DNA of 48,660 nucleotides from Chitinophagaceae bacterium (GCA_028288365.1 JAQBNU010000131.1:1-48660), one strand, 5' to 3'. Shown: positions 1 to 7,439, numbered from the stretch's first letter. Translations and numbers: made by a program. Notes: generated from the sequence alone by a model not told the origin.

Positions 1-102
1 ACAAAAGGCGCACACGAGTTGAACCTCACTTATGTACATCATGTGAAGAAGAGACACAAGCCAATGAAAAGATTGCCTTGTCCTAGTTTCTATAAAAATT
101 AA
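1..102 (+). CDS. 3' end of a CDS, possibly a PorP/SprF-like outer membrane protein (partial)
   Basis: Frame 1 is open from the window edge and ends at a TAA at 100-102, giving 33 residues. The tail holds a short strand-like segment (HELNLTYV), a basic stretch (HHVKKRHK) and a CPSF ending. A final HExxLxY strand followed by basic residues and a CPxF or PRxF ending recalls PorP/SprF-type type IX secretion membrane proteins, but that is recollection from very little sequence. A strong terminator follows 23 bases later, which supports a real gene end. The start and most of the protein lie outside the window. Confidence 0.45.
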   Translation, partial: TKGAHELNLTYVHHVKKRHKPMKRLPCPSFYKN

Positions 103-124
103 AGAGATGATTGGTTGATCGTTT

Positions 125-160
125 AAAGTGAGGGATGTGATGAACATCCCTCACTTTTTT
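125..160 (+). terminator. Rho-independent terminator of the left-edge gene
   Basis: A perfect 14-bp stem (AAAGTGAGGGATGT, 125-138, with its complement at 144-157) encloses a 5-base loop and runs into a T tract. It lies directly after the stop at 102. Confidence 0.9.
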
Positions 161-250
161 TTGAATAATTTTCGTCCTCTCTCTTACTCCTGAAAAGGCT
201 TTCAGTTGCTTTTTGTCGTTTCATAAAAAATGATTCGATTTGTAGTTTTT

Positions 251-316
251 TATGCTGTCTCATACAGTATCTATACAGTATCTATACAGTATAGATACAC
301 TACCCATACAGTATCA
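251..316. repeat. 11-bp tandem repeat array (ATACAGTATCT)
   Basis: About six consecutive 11-bp units fill this stretch. Units beginning at 262 and 273 are identical (ATACAGTATCT), those at 284 and 306 differ at one or two ends, and those at 251 and 295 are degenerate. Each good unit contains the small inverted repeat ATAC-a-GTAT. The period is close to one DNA helical turn. An open frame across the array (230-442) looks like a by-product of the repeat. Confidence 0.85.
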
Positions 317-558
317 TGGGAGATTATTTTCATTTTTCCATTTCAAAACATTTTTTTTAGGCGAATAGGTATCAAAAAAAATGGATCTGCTCATCGAGCC
401 TCTTGGATTTTAGGAGATAAAGTAGGAGACAATAGTAGATGAATTTTCTACCCTACGTAAAGTATACAACAGATGACTATTAGCATATAGACACCTTACC
501 TTATGATATAGATAGACCATCTAGATCATCAGTTTTATACATGATGGGTAAATTGTTA
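317..558. other. Intergenic stretch without recognisable gene
   Basis: AT-rich DNA between the 11-bp array and the dispersed hairpin element. I see no convincing reading frame, RNA gene or terminator. Short, partly self-complementary runs (TAGACCATCTAGATC near 513-527) are present but too weak to name. Confidence 0.5.
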
Positions 559-777
559 GACCATCCTTTTTCTTTTCTTTGGCGCTGCCCAAAAGAAAAG
601 AGATCCCGAGGCTTCGGGAAAAAGGGAGCCACGAAAACCAATTGCAGCAGATAGTGTGGTTCTGGAAAGTGTACGAAGTTAATTGCGAAATCTATCTGCT
701 GCAATTCGCTCTTTTCTTGGACGTCCACCGCACCAGGCTTTGTGGATTCAAAAGGTTAAACATGTGGATAGTCATTC
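559..777 (+). repeat. Dispersed structured hairpin element, copy 1
   Basis: This ~210-bp segment recurs at 43991-44197 with roughly 80% identity by eye. It starts with a near-perfect hairpin (CTTTTCTTTGG pairing with CCAAAAGAAAAG). A second, longer hairpin follows. CCACGAAAA (629-637) pairs with TTTTCTTGG (712-720, one mismatch), then AATTGCAGCAGATAG (640-654) pairs perfectly with 692-706. The ~37-base apical loop is conserved in sequence (GTGGTTCTGGAA, then GTACGAAGTTAATT). Relative to copy 2, the 15-bp stem differs at two positions on each arm and the changes compensate. It could be a structured RNA, a REP/MITE-like element or a folded DNA site. Strand is assigned arbitrarily. Copy 1 has an extra CCCGA/TCGGG mini-hairpin at about 605-618. 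Confidence 0.8.
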
Positions 778-811
778 AAACAAATTCGCGAGAAGAGGGC
801 AACGTATAAAG

Positions 812-848
812 AAAAGTTCCTGGTGATATGATCATCAGGAACTTTTTT
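812..848. terminator. Bidirectional-looking terminator hairpin
   Basis: AAAAGTTCCTG (812-822) pairs with CAGGAACTTTT (836-846), and the stem extends inward through TGAT/ATCA with a three-base loop. T-rich tails occur on both strands. It lies 46 bases past the stop of the reverse-strand lipoprotein gene and also downstream of the hairpin element, so it could serve either direction. Confidence 0.8.
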
Positions 849-892
849 ATTCATTTGATAAATGAGAACTAATGTTCAGGTCTTATAACAGA

Positions 893-1186
893 TTAATAGA
901 AAGAATATTTAGTAGAGGCTGGTTTTCCAGAAGAGGTTTTCTTCTTTTCTCTAGCGGATTCCGCGGCCGCTTGATTCGCTTTCTGACGATCTTTTTCGGC
1001 GCCTCTTTGATTGGCCTTTCGATTGCTTTTATTTTTATCGATTATCTTATTGGCTTCATTGGCATGATAGCCTCTTTGTTTTTCTTTTTCGGTAGCGTCC
1101 ATCTGATACGCAGTGCTAGAGCCCGCGCAGGAAAGCAAGACAATGGAGCTGATGTATATAGCGCTATAGATGTATTTTTTTAACAT
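893..1186 (-). CDS. Small Lys/Ala-rich lipoprotein
   Basis: The 97-residue product begins with a basic N-terminus, a hydrophobic helix and a lipobox (VLLSC, Cys near residue 20), so export and lipidation by signal peptidase II are expected. The mature part is highly charged and rich in Lys, Ala, Asn and Gln (KANQRGAEKDRQKANQAAAE), likely helical, with no fold I recognise. The frame on the opposite strand (872-1183) is hydrophobic and is the shadow of this composition. The gene is divergent from the PorE-like gene, sharing 87 bases of upstream DNA. Function unknown; the lipobox and downstream hairpin are the case for its being real. Confidence 0.7.
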   Translation of the reverse strand: MLKKYIYSAIYISSIVLLSCAGSSTAYQMDATEKEKQRGYHANEANKIIDKNKSNRKANQRGAEKDRQKANQAAAESAREKKKTSSGKPASTKYSFY

Positions 1187-1273
1187 AATGCTATCTCTTA
1201 CGTTCTATTTTACGTAGTTTAGTATGGTGTTGTTGCAAATATTGTGATAAATTCAATATAATATATTTCTTTT

Positions 1274-3172
1274 ATGAAGACAATCATTACACTTCTTTTC
1301 CTGGCCTTCTCCACGGGCTTCCTTCAGGCTCAATCCCTGAGTAAAGATGGGAAAAAATATGCGAAAGAGGCGCGAGAGTATTATAGCACAGGCGCATACG
1401 CAAAAGCGTTGGAGCTTTATTTGTTAGCTGAAAAAACAGATAAGGAAAACAACGGTCTACTATACTCCATTGCCATCTGTTATGTCAATACCTTTCAGGC
1501 AGATAAAGCATTGCCATACTTGAATAAAGTGCGCAACACAAACATCAATGATCCCATGATCAATTATTACTACGGCGTTGCTTATCAATACAATCAACAG
1601 TATGATGATGCCGTCACACATTACAATTTGTTTTTACAAAATGTAAAAGATCAGGATCAAAAAAGAAAGGTAAAACATTACATCACGCAATGTACCTACG
1701 GAAAAGAATTAATGGCTAAGCCCGTGAAGTTGACTGTAGAGAACCTGGGCAAAGGGATCAATACGCAGTATGCAGAATATACTCCTGCCATTTCTGCAGA
1801 TGAGCAGACCATCTTTTTTACATCCCGCAGAGCAAATTCTACCGGTGGGGAAAAAGATCCACAAGACAATCAATTCTACGAAGACATCTATACATCCACC
1901 AAGCACGACGGCAAATGGAACACTGCCGTGCACTTACCGGGTAACATCAATTCCTCTTCTCACGACGCCTGTGTAGGCTTGTCTTCTGATGGGCAACTCA
2001 TGTTCATTTACAAAACAGAAAACGGCGGAGATGTTTACACTTCCGAATTGAAAGGAGATCTATGGAGTACTCCTATACCTTTTCAAAGCATCAACTCAGA
2101 ATATTTTGAACCTTGTGCAGCCATTAGTGCAGATGGTAAAACGATCATAGTGGTCAGCGACAGACCTGGTGGAATAGGAGGTACGGACCTTTACATCTCT
2201 AGGAAAAAAGCAGACGGTTCTTTTTCGCAAACCAAAAACTTAGGAAGTAAAATCAATACAGAGTATAACGAGTTGTCTCCTTTCATTCACTCTGATGGAA
2301 AGACATTGTCATTCAGTTCGGAAGGACATAAGGGAATGGGTGGTTTTGATATTTTTTCAGTGGGTGTAGATCTTGAAACAGCTGAGATCAAAGCGGAACC
2401 CAAAAATGAAGGATATCCGATCAACACTGCCGGTGATGAAATCTACTTTGTGTGGTCTGCCGATAATAGAAGAGCTTACTTCTCTTCCTCAAGAGATGGA
2501 GGAATGGGTGACAAAGATTTATACGTATTAGAATTGCCGGAAGCAGAAGCGAAGCTGGTGGTCTTTACGGGTACCGTTACGGATTGTGAGAATAAACTGC
2601 CCATCGAAGCTTCCATCAATATGGTAGATAATGCCACGCAACAAAAATTGGAGACGCATAAGTCTAATTCTCTAACAGGTAAATATGTAGTTGTCTTACC
2701 GGCAGGAAAAAATTACGGTATTTCTATAGAGGCTCCGGACTACGCTTTTTATTCTAAGAACATTGACATTCCTGATTTGAAAAATTTCAAAGAAATTTCT
2801 GATGCCGTGTGTCTTCAAAATGTGAAGGTGGGTACGAAGATAGTTTTGCGTAACGTGTTTTTCGATGTGGATAAAGCTACATTGACTAAAGAATCTGAAG
2901 TAGAATTAAATAAATTAGTAGAGGTATTACAGCAAAATCCAACTGTCAATATGGAAATATCTGGTCACACCGATTCGGATGGTGAAGCACAACACAACCA
3001 TGACCTCTCTCAGGCAAGGGCTCAGTCGGTATATGATTATTTGGTTGTAAAGGGAATTGCAAAAGAGCGAATGAGTGTTAAAGGTTATGGTGAGTTGAAA
3101 CCTGTCGCAAACAATGACTCAGAAGAGAATAAGCAATTGAATCGCAGAACAGAAATTGAGTTCTTGAAATAA
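1274..3172 (+). CDS. PorE-like OmpA-family protein (TPR, PD40 propeller, CRD, OmpA domain)
   Basis: A 632-residue exported protein with a signal peptide ending around FLQAQS; no lipobox is visible. Domains in order are TPR-type helices (about 25-130), WD40/PD40-like propeller repeats (about 160-420, with recurring SADxxxxFFTS/SSDG motifs), a carboxypeptidase-like regulatory (CRD) beta-sandwich (about 428-505, GTVTDCENKLPIEAS) and a C-terminal OmpA domain (about 520-632). The OmpA domain keeps the peptidoglycan-binding signature (HTDSDGEAQHNHDLSQARA, then NRRTEIEF). This is the architecture of PorE, a periplasmic protein tied to type IX secretion and peptidoglycan. Known PorE is a lipoprotein and this one appears not to be, so it may be a paralogue. 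A strong terminator follows, so it is probably a single-gene unit. Confidence 0.85.
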   Translation: MKTIITLLFLAFSTGFLQAQSLSKDGKKYAKEAREYYSTGAYAKALELYLLAEKTDKENNGLLYSIAICYVNTFQADKALPYLNKVRNTNINDPMINYYYGVAYQYNQQYDDAVTHYNLFLQNVKDQDQKRKVKHYITQCTYGKELMAKPVKLTVENLGKGINTQYAEYTPAISADEQTIFFTSRRANSTGGEKDPQDNQFYEDIYTSTKHDGKWNTAVHLPGNINSSSHDACVGLSSDGQLMFIYKTENGGDVYTSELKGDLWSTPIPFQSINSEYFEPCAAISADGKTIIVVSDRPGGIGGTDLYISRKKADGSFSQTKNLGSKINTEYNELSPFIHSDGKTLSFSSEGHKGMGGFDIFSVGVDLETAEIKAEPKNEGYPINTAGDEIYFVWSADNRRAYFSSSRDGGMGDKDLYVLELPEAEAKLVVFTGTVTDCENKLPIEASINMVDNATQQKLETHKSNSLTGKYVVVLPAGKNYGISIEAPDYAFYSKNIDIPDLKNFKEISDAVCLQNVKVGTKIVLRNVFFDVDKATLTKESEVELNKLVEVLQQNPTVNMEISGHTDSDGEAQHNHDLSQARAQSVYDYLVVKGIAKERMSVKGYGELKPVANNDSEENKQLNRRTEIEFLK

Positions 3173-3193
3173 GCAAGAAGCGATTGAGAAAAC

Positions 3194-3226
3194 AAAAAAG
3201 ACAAACCAACTGGTTTGTCTTTTTTT
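3194..3226 (+). terminator. Rho-independent terminator of the PorE-like gene
   Basis: AAAAAAGACAAACCA (3194-3208) and its exact complement (3211-3225) form a 15-bp inverted repeat with a T tract, 21 bases after the stop codon. Confidence 0.9.
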
Positions 3227-3261
3227 ATGGATGACATTTCTTCTGTCAATATATTATTTTA

Positions 3262-3327
3262 ACTACATCGCACCGTTAATTGTTCATTCCATTTTTTTTG
3301 CGTGCTGTTGTGCATTCACTTCCTGCT
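3262..3327. repeat. 66-bp direct repeat, left copy flanking the MARQKG gene
   Basis: This segment recurs in the same orientation at 4647-4710. Shared blocks are ACTACATCGCA, AATTGTTCATTCCATTTTT, TGCTGTTGTG and CCTGCT. By hand alignment about 57 of 66 positions match, with one 2-base indel. The two copies bracket the single gene at 3776-4576. Confidence 0.8.
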
Positions 3328-3458
3328 ATCCCATAGTATCTCCCTATCCTCCTGCTGATACCTGGTTCGTATTATAGCCCTCTATGGCATACCGTATACC
3401 CATCGGATGCTTGTATTAATAAGTGTCAGCTGAATGCTATTGCACATCAGGTATAGCG

Positions 3459-3513
3459 TCGACTCATATCCGACTCATATCCGAGACATACCCGGGACAT
3501 GTACGGGATATAC
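3459..3513. repeat. 11-bp tandem repeat array (CCGACTCATAT type)
   Basis: Five consecutive 11-bp units start at 3459, 3470, 3481, 3492 and 3503: TCGACTCATAT, CCGACTCATAT, CCGAGACATAC, CCGGGACATGT, ACGGGATATAC. They decay gradually from left to right but keep the period. The sequence is unrelated to the array at 251-316; only the 11-bp spacing is shared. Confidence 0.75.
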
Positions 3514-3646
3514 CGGAGAGAAACCCTAAGTAAACAGGTTGGCTGTATGTTGATACATCTGATCCATCTTCTTATAAACTTTTAAAGAATTTTAGACCCT
3601 GCTCTCGGCTTCAAGTTGGATAAAAATAAGTTTAACGTTTTTAGAA

Positions 3647-3678
3647 TTGCTTTTTTGTAAAAAGTAAACTTACCTTTG
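3647..3678 (+). promoter_or_regulatory. Bacteroidota-type promoter of the MARQKG gene
   Basis: TACCTTTG at 3671-3678 matches the Bacteroidota -7 consensus TAnnTTTG. A TTG at 3647-3649, 21 bases upstream, could act as the -33 element. The implied transcript start is near 3685, leaving a leader of about 90 bases. Confidence 0.5.
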
Positions 3679-3775
3679 ACAAAGGAATTCGAAAAGGGAA
3701 GAGCCGTGTTGGATTTTTTTACAGACCAGCAAACCTCATTTTTATGGGTTCATGAATTTTTTAACTGAACTAATC

Positions 3776-4576
3776 ATGGCAAGACAAAAAGGAATTTTAA
3801 AACTTAATGGAACATTACAAGGCATTTCTTTCTACCAAAGAAACGGACAGGATTTGGTGCGCGTAGCGGGAGGACCTGACAAAAACAAAATTTTAAATAG
3901 CCCGAATTTCATCCGTACACGGGAGAACAATCAAGAGTTCGGTGCTGCGGCCACGATTGGTAAGGCCTTGCGGTTGGGCTTCACCCGTAAATTTTCAGAC
4001 CTATCCGACAGTCAGGCGAATACACGGATCGTAAAGATCATCAAAGAAATGATCAGCAGAGGATCAGGAAATAGGGGACAACGTATCTTTTCTCCTGTTG
4101 CTTTGGGAACAATGTTGATTGACTTTCCTTTTTCTAACCAAGTATTTTTTGACAACATTTGTTTGGCACCTTATACGACCAGCATCCATACCGAGAGAAA
4201 TGAAGTCACATTGACCTTTGCTGATTTCAATACCGGCAACATGATCCATGCGCCTAACGGTGCTACTCATGTACGGTTGATCAACCTCATCAGTATATTG
4301 TCGCAGTACACTTTCCATGTGATGACGAACAAATACGTACCAACAGACGCTGTAAGAAATAGTAGGAGTGCTTTCAGTACGTCGGATTACATTCCATTAG
4401 GAGGACAAGTGGGAACAGAGACTGTGCTTACCTCTACGATCGATCTGGGTACAAATTCCCTGCTTGATAGCAGTGCGTTGATTTCCTGCGTAGGCATAGA
4501 GTTCTATCAAGACTTAAGTGGTACTAAATATGTGTTGTCATCCGGTCATGCGATGAAGGTACAAGGAGTGTATTGA
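3776..4576 (+). CDS. Conserved Bacteroidota protein of unknown function (MARQKG family)
   Basis: The 266-residue product starts MARQKGILKLNGTLQGISFY. The ATG at 3776 is preferred over the in-frame ATG at 3752 because related Bacteroidota proteins, as I remember them, begin at this motif (M-A-[RK]-Q-K-G-I-x-K-L-x-G-T, then a RTRENxxEFG segment near residues 48-58). Both motifs are present here. No signal peptide, membrane helix or catalytic motif is seen. The N-terminal ~100 residues are basic; the rest is predicted beta-rich. It stands alone, with its own promoter-like site upstream, a palindrome downstream and 64-66-bp direct repeats on both sides. Function unknown. Confidence 0.75.
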   Translation: MARQKGILKLNGTLQGISFYQRNGQDLVRVAGGPDKNKILNSPNFIRTRENNQEFGAAATIGKALRLGFTRKFSDLSDSQANTRIVKIIKEMISRGSGNRGQRIFSPVALGTMLIDFPFSNQVFFDNICLAPYTTSIHTERNEVTLTFADFNTGNMIHAPNGATHVRLINLISILSQYTFHVMTNKYVPTDAVRNSRSAFSTSDYIPLGGQVGTETVLTSTIDLGTNSLLDSSALISCVGIEFYQDLSGTKYVLSSGHAMKVQGVY

Positions 4577-4606
4577 AATCTAGTGACAGAGGATTAACCT
4601 GTTGAT

Positions 4607-4622
4607 GCCAGTTTAAACTGGC
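4607..4622. repeat. REP-like palindrome GCCAGTTTAAACTGGC
   Basis: A perfect 16-bp palindrome 30 bases past the MARQKG gene stop, followed by GCC. A related palindrome with the same CCAGTT/AACTGG core and the same following GCGCCA lies at 42083-42104 near the RAYT gene, so this looks like a dispersed REP-type hairpin. It has no T tract, so it is not a classical terminator. Confidence 0.65.
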
Positions 4623-4646
4623 GCCAACTCGTGTTGTTTTAATTGG

Positions 4647-4710
4647 ACTACATCGCAGCATCAATTGTTCATTCCATTTTTGGCATGCTGTTGTGTATTC
4701 ACTCCCTGCT
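4647..4710. repeat. 64-bp direct repeat, right copy flanking the MARQKG gene
   Basis: Partner of 3262-3327 in direct orientation, differing by a few substitutions and a 2-base shorter T run. Confidence 0.8.
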
Positions 4711-5044
4711 CAATCATAATCGTTTAATTGATGTGCGTTCAATTTTACTGTTTCTGATTCATATAAAATGTTTCAACATGTAATATTGTATCCGCTGTTT
4801 TTGCCTTTGCTATTGTTTATTAACTCTGTTAGAAAAAAATCAGTACTACTTCGTTGTAGGATATAAGACATGATAATATATATGGTTAAACAAATAAAAT
4901 AGAAAGTAAATGGTATCTAGCCATTTATGATTTTTAAAAATATGTTGATAAACAATGTGGGTAATTCAAAAGAAAAGGAGACCTGAGCCGAAGAAAAAGA
5001 ATCTGTTTTTTGGTTAGCTTTAATTCTTAATTTTTCATTTCATC
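4711..5044. other. Upstream region of the secretion operon
   Basis: AT-rich leader of the secretion-machine operon with no open frame. An inverted repeat (TAAATGG at 4907-4913 with CCATTTA at 4921-4927, 7-base spacer) could be an operator or small hairpin. No exact TAnnTTTG element was found; TAGCTTTA at 5015-5022 is a one-mismatch candidate. Confidence 0.4.
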
Positions 5045-5473
5045 ATGAAACAAAATACAAATCGCATGGCTTGCAAAACGGTGCAAGCATTTACACTGAC
5101 AGAAGTTTTAGTTGTATTAGTTATAGTAGGAATATTGGTTCTATTAGCCTTACCCAACTTATTGCCCTTGATCACCAAGGCAAAGAGTACAGAAGCCAAA
5201 ATTCAACTGGAACACTTGTATACATTGGAACGCACGCATTTCTATGAAAAGTCAAAGTATAGTACTGATTTGCCGGCCATCGGTTTCATTCAGGAAAAAT
5301 TAGTGACAGAATCGGAAAACGGTCAGGCCAATTACCAAATTGAAATTGTGGAAGCGTCTACCACTACGTTTACCGCTAAAGCAACGGCTGTTGCTGATTT
5401 TGATGGTGATGGAGTATATAATGTATGGCAGATTGACCAGGAAAAAAACTTACAGGAAGTAACTCCGGACTAA
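5045..5473 (+). CDS. Major pseudopilin/pilin-like protein (GspG/PilA-like)
   Basis: A 142-residue prepilin. The class III leader is cut after Ala15 (VQA|FTLTEVLVVLV), with Glu20 at mature position +5 followed by a continuous hydrophobic helix, the hallmark of type II secretion pseudopilins and type IV pilins. The globular part is short, as in GspG. The C-terminus carries an acidic loop (DFDGDGVYNVWQID, about 118-131) resembling the calcium-binding loop of GspG-type pseudopilins. It is first in the operon, directly ahead of the prepilin peptidase that should process it, as expected for the most abundant subunit. Confidence 0.88.
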   Translation: MKQNTNRMACKTVQAFTLTEVLVVLVIVGILVLLALPNLLPLITKAKSTEAKIQLEHLYTLERTHFYEKSKYSTDLPAIGFIQEKLVTESENGQANYQIEIVEASTTTFTAKATAVADFDGDGVYNVWQIDQEKNLQEVTPD

Positions 5474-5474
5474 T

Positions 5475-5984
5475 ATGCAGTGGATGGTTTTCCTGGCAGA
5501 AGTTTTTCTTCTTTTGGCCATTGCATTCGAAGACTTTAAGAGCAGAACTGTACACGCTATTTTATTTCCGATTGTATTTGCCTTGTCTGTTCTATATGCC
5601 TTTTATCATTTGGATGGATATAGTATTGTTGAAAACATAACCTTCAGTTTTGGTTTTCTCTTGCTTCAGGGAATATTGCTGGTGTTGTATTTTGTGATCA
5701 AACAAAAAAGATGGATCAATATCACGAATGGATATTTAGGTTGGGGAGATATTTTATTTATGTTGGCTATACTTCCTTTCTTTTCGCCAACAGCTTACGT
5801 GTTGTTTTACCTGGTGAGTTTAATCGTGACTATGCTATTTGTGGTGGTGTATCGGATCGTGTTTAAAAAAATGGTGTTCATTCCTTTAGCTGGCATACAA
5901 GCATTATGCCTGGTTATAGTATTGTATTACCACCAAATCGTTTCACCTGTTTTATTCGACTATTTTTTGCCATTAACTATGTAA
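5475..5984 (+). CDS. Prepilin peptidase, catalytic domain only (A24 family)
   Basis: A 169-residue polytopic membrane protein. The two catalytic aspartates of the A24 aspartic peptidases are visible: Asp20 in AFEDFKSRTV at the end of the first helix, and Asp92 in the GxGD motif (LGWGDILFM). It lacks the N-terminal cysteine-containing methyltransferase domain of PilD/GspO, so it may cleave without N-methylating, or methylation is done elsewhere. It starts 1 base after the pseudopilin stop, and its substrates are probably the four prepilin-like products of this operon. Confidence 0.82.
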   Translation: MQWMVFLAEVFLLLAIAFEDFKSRTVHAILFPIVFALSVLYAFYHLDGYSIVENITFSFGFLLLQGILLVLYFVIKQKRWINITNGYLGWGDILFMLAILPFFSPTAYVLFYLVSLIVTMLFVVVYRIVFKKMVFIPLAGIQALCLVIVLYYHQIVSPVLFDYFLPLTM

Positions 5985-5988
5985 TGAA

Positions 5989-7434
5989 ATGGATGTTGCA
6001 GACGCAAAATATGTTTTACTAAAGGCCGATGTGGTGCAGCTGGTTACTCCGGAGCAGGCATGGCACTATAGAATCATACCGGTTCAGGAAGAACAAGGGC
6101 AATGGCTTTTTTATATGGATGAAAAGAGTTTCCTGCCGGAGTTGTCGGATGAATTGGAGATTTTGCTGGGCCTGTCGGTACGGTTAGAAAAAAAGGAAAG
6201 CGATATCATTCTCAACACACTGAACCGCTACTACAGACAAGATAAAAAAGAAAATAAAATGCAAGCCGCTAAAGCCTTTGAAGGAAAGAGCGACGATTTT
6301 CTAAAAGATATTATCGGCGAAGCGAAAAGAATACGAAGTAGCGATATTCATATTGAAACCTACCAGGAACGCTGCCGTGTCCGTATGAGGATCGATGGTT
6401 TATTGGTTGAGCGCTATGTGTTGACCAAAGAGGAGTATCCTTCTCTCATCAATAAAATTAAAATCATGTCGAACCTGGACATTGCCGAAAAGCGGCTGCC
6501 TCAGGACGGCCGTATCTTTTTCAATGAGCCGGGAAGCGGAAAGTTTGATATACGTGTTTCGGTGTTGCCTACTTTGCACGGTGAAAAAGCAGTGCTCAGA
6601 TTATTGAGTAACGATGCCACCAACATAGACATCAACAAACTGGGCTTCGCAGAAGAAGATTTAGAAAATTACCTGGAAGGCGTGAAGCGACCGGAAGGTA
6701 TGGTATTGATCAGTGGACCTACAGGGAGTGGTAAAACAACTACGCTCTACGCTACGCTGAAATTGTTAAACAACGATTCAAGAAACATCACTACCATAGA
6801 AGACCCTATTGAGTATACATTAGAAGGAATCAATCAAGTGCAATTGCGAGAGAACATAGGATTGAATTTTGGAAGTACGCTGCGTACTTTTTTGCGACAA
6901 GATCCCAACATCATCATGGTTGGAGAGATCAGAGATCCGGACACTGCTTCTATGGCGATTCGTACCTCGTTGACCGGACACCTTGTGTTGTCTACCATTC
7001 ATACCAACTCCGCCTGGGGAACGATCTCGAGGTTAGTGGACATGGGTGTAGCACCTTTTCTTGTGGCGACTACCTTAAACACGAGTGTGGCGCAAAGGCT
7101 CATCAGATTGCTTTGCCCCAATTGTAAAAAAGAAGAACAGGTTACAGGTAAGATATTTCCTAAAAAGTTTAAACCTTACAGAGAAGTTTCTCATCATTTT
7201 GTAGCGGTGGGTTGCAACGACTGCTACCATACCGGTTACAAAGGGAGAAAGGCGGTATACGAAGTGATTCCTATCGATGAAGAACTGGCCGAAGTAATAA
7301 AAAGTAGCAATTTCGCAGTAGGCGATTTGTTGAAAAAGAAAGGTATAAAAACACTTTCTGAAAATGCATTTGAATTGTTTGAACAGGGTCAGACAACTAT
7401 GGAAGAAATCTACCCTTTGTTAATTAATTTTTAA
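5989..7434 (+). CDS. GspE/PilB-family assembly ATPase
   Basis: A 481-residue cytoplasmic hexameric ATPase that would power pseudopilus assembly. The Walker A motif GPTGSGKTTT is at about 243-252, followed by the Asp box (TTIEDPIEY), Walker B (IIMVGEIRDPD, about 306-316) and His box (GHLVLSTIHTNSA). The zinc-binding CxxC pairs (CPNC at 376-379, CNDC at 409-412) identify the GspE/PilB branch rather than the retraction ATPase PilT. The N-terminal domain is short compared with PilB. The gene starts 4 bases after the peptidase gene. It is the only such ATPase in the window. Confidence 0.95.
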   Translation: MDVADAKYVLLKADVVQLVTPEQAWHYRIIPVQEEQGQWLFYMDEKSFLPELSDELEILLGLSVRLEKKESDIILNTLNRYYRQDKKENKMQAAKAFEGKSDDFLKDIIGEAKRIRSSDIHIETYQERCRVRMRIDGLLVERYVLTKEEYPSLINKIKIMSNLDIAEKRLPQDGRIFFNEPGSGKFDIRVSVLPTLHGEKAVLRLLSNDATNIDINKLGFAEEDLENYLEGVKRPEGMVLISGPTGSGKTTTLYATLKLLNNDSRNITTIEDPIEYTLEGINQVQLRENIGLNFGSTLRTFLRQDPNIIMVGEIRDPDTASMAIRTSLTGHLVLSTIHTNSAWGTISRLVDMGVAPFLVATTLNTSVAQRLIRLLCPNCKKEEQVTGKIFPKKFKPYREVSHHFVAVGCNDCYHTGYKGRKAVYEVIPIDEELAEVIKSSNFAVGDLLKKKGIKTLSENAFELFEQGQTTMEEIYPLLINF

Positions 7435-7439
7435 TTACT

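Noticed and set aside
251..316. Possible CRISPR array
   Set aside because: Units are 11 bp and directly adjacent with no spacers; the same applies to 3459-3513 and 42684-42762.
230..442. Forward open frame of 70 codons
   Set aside because: It runs through the 11-bp array, giving an artefactual Tyr/Ser/Ile-rich repeat; there is no plausible domain or start context.
559..777. Hairpin element as an ordinary terminator
   Set aside because: The stem's 37-base loop, conserved loop sequence and lack of a following T tract do not fit a terminator; separate terminators exist nearby.
872..1183. Forward frame of 103 codons opposite the small lipoprotein
   Set aside because: It is the complementary shadow of a Lys/Ala-rich gene; the reverse frame has a lipobox, the forward one only Phe/Arg-rich low-complexity sequence.
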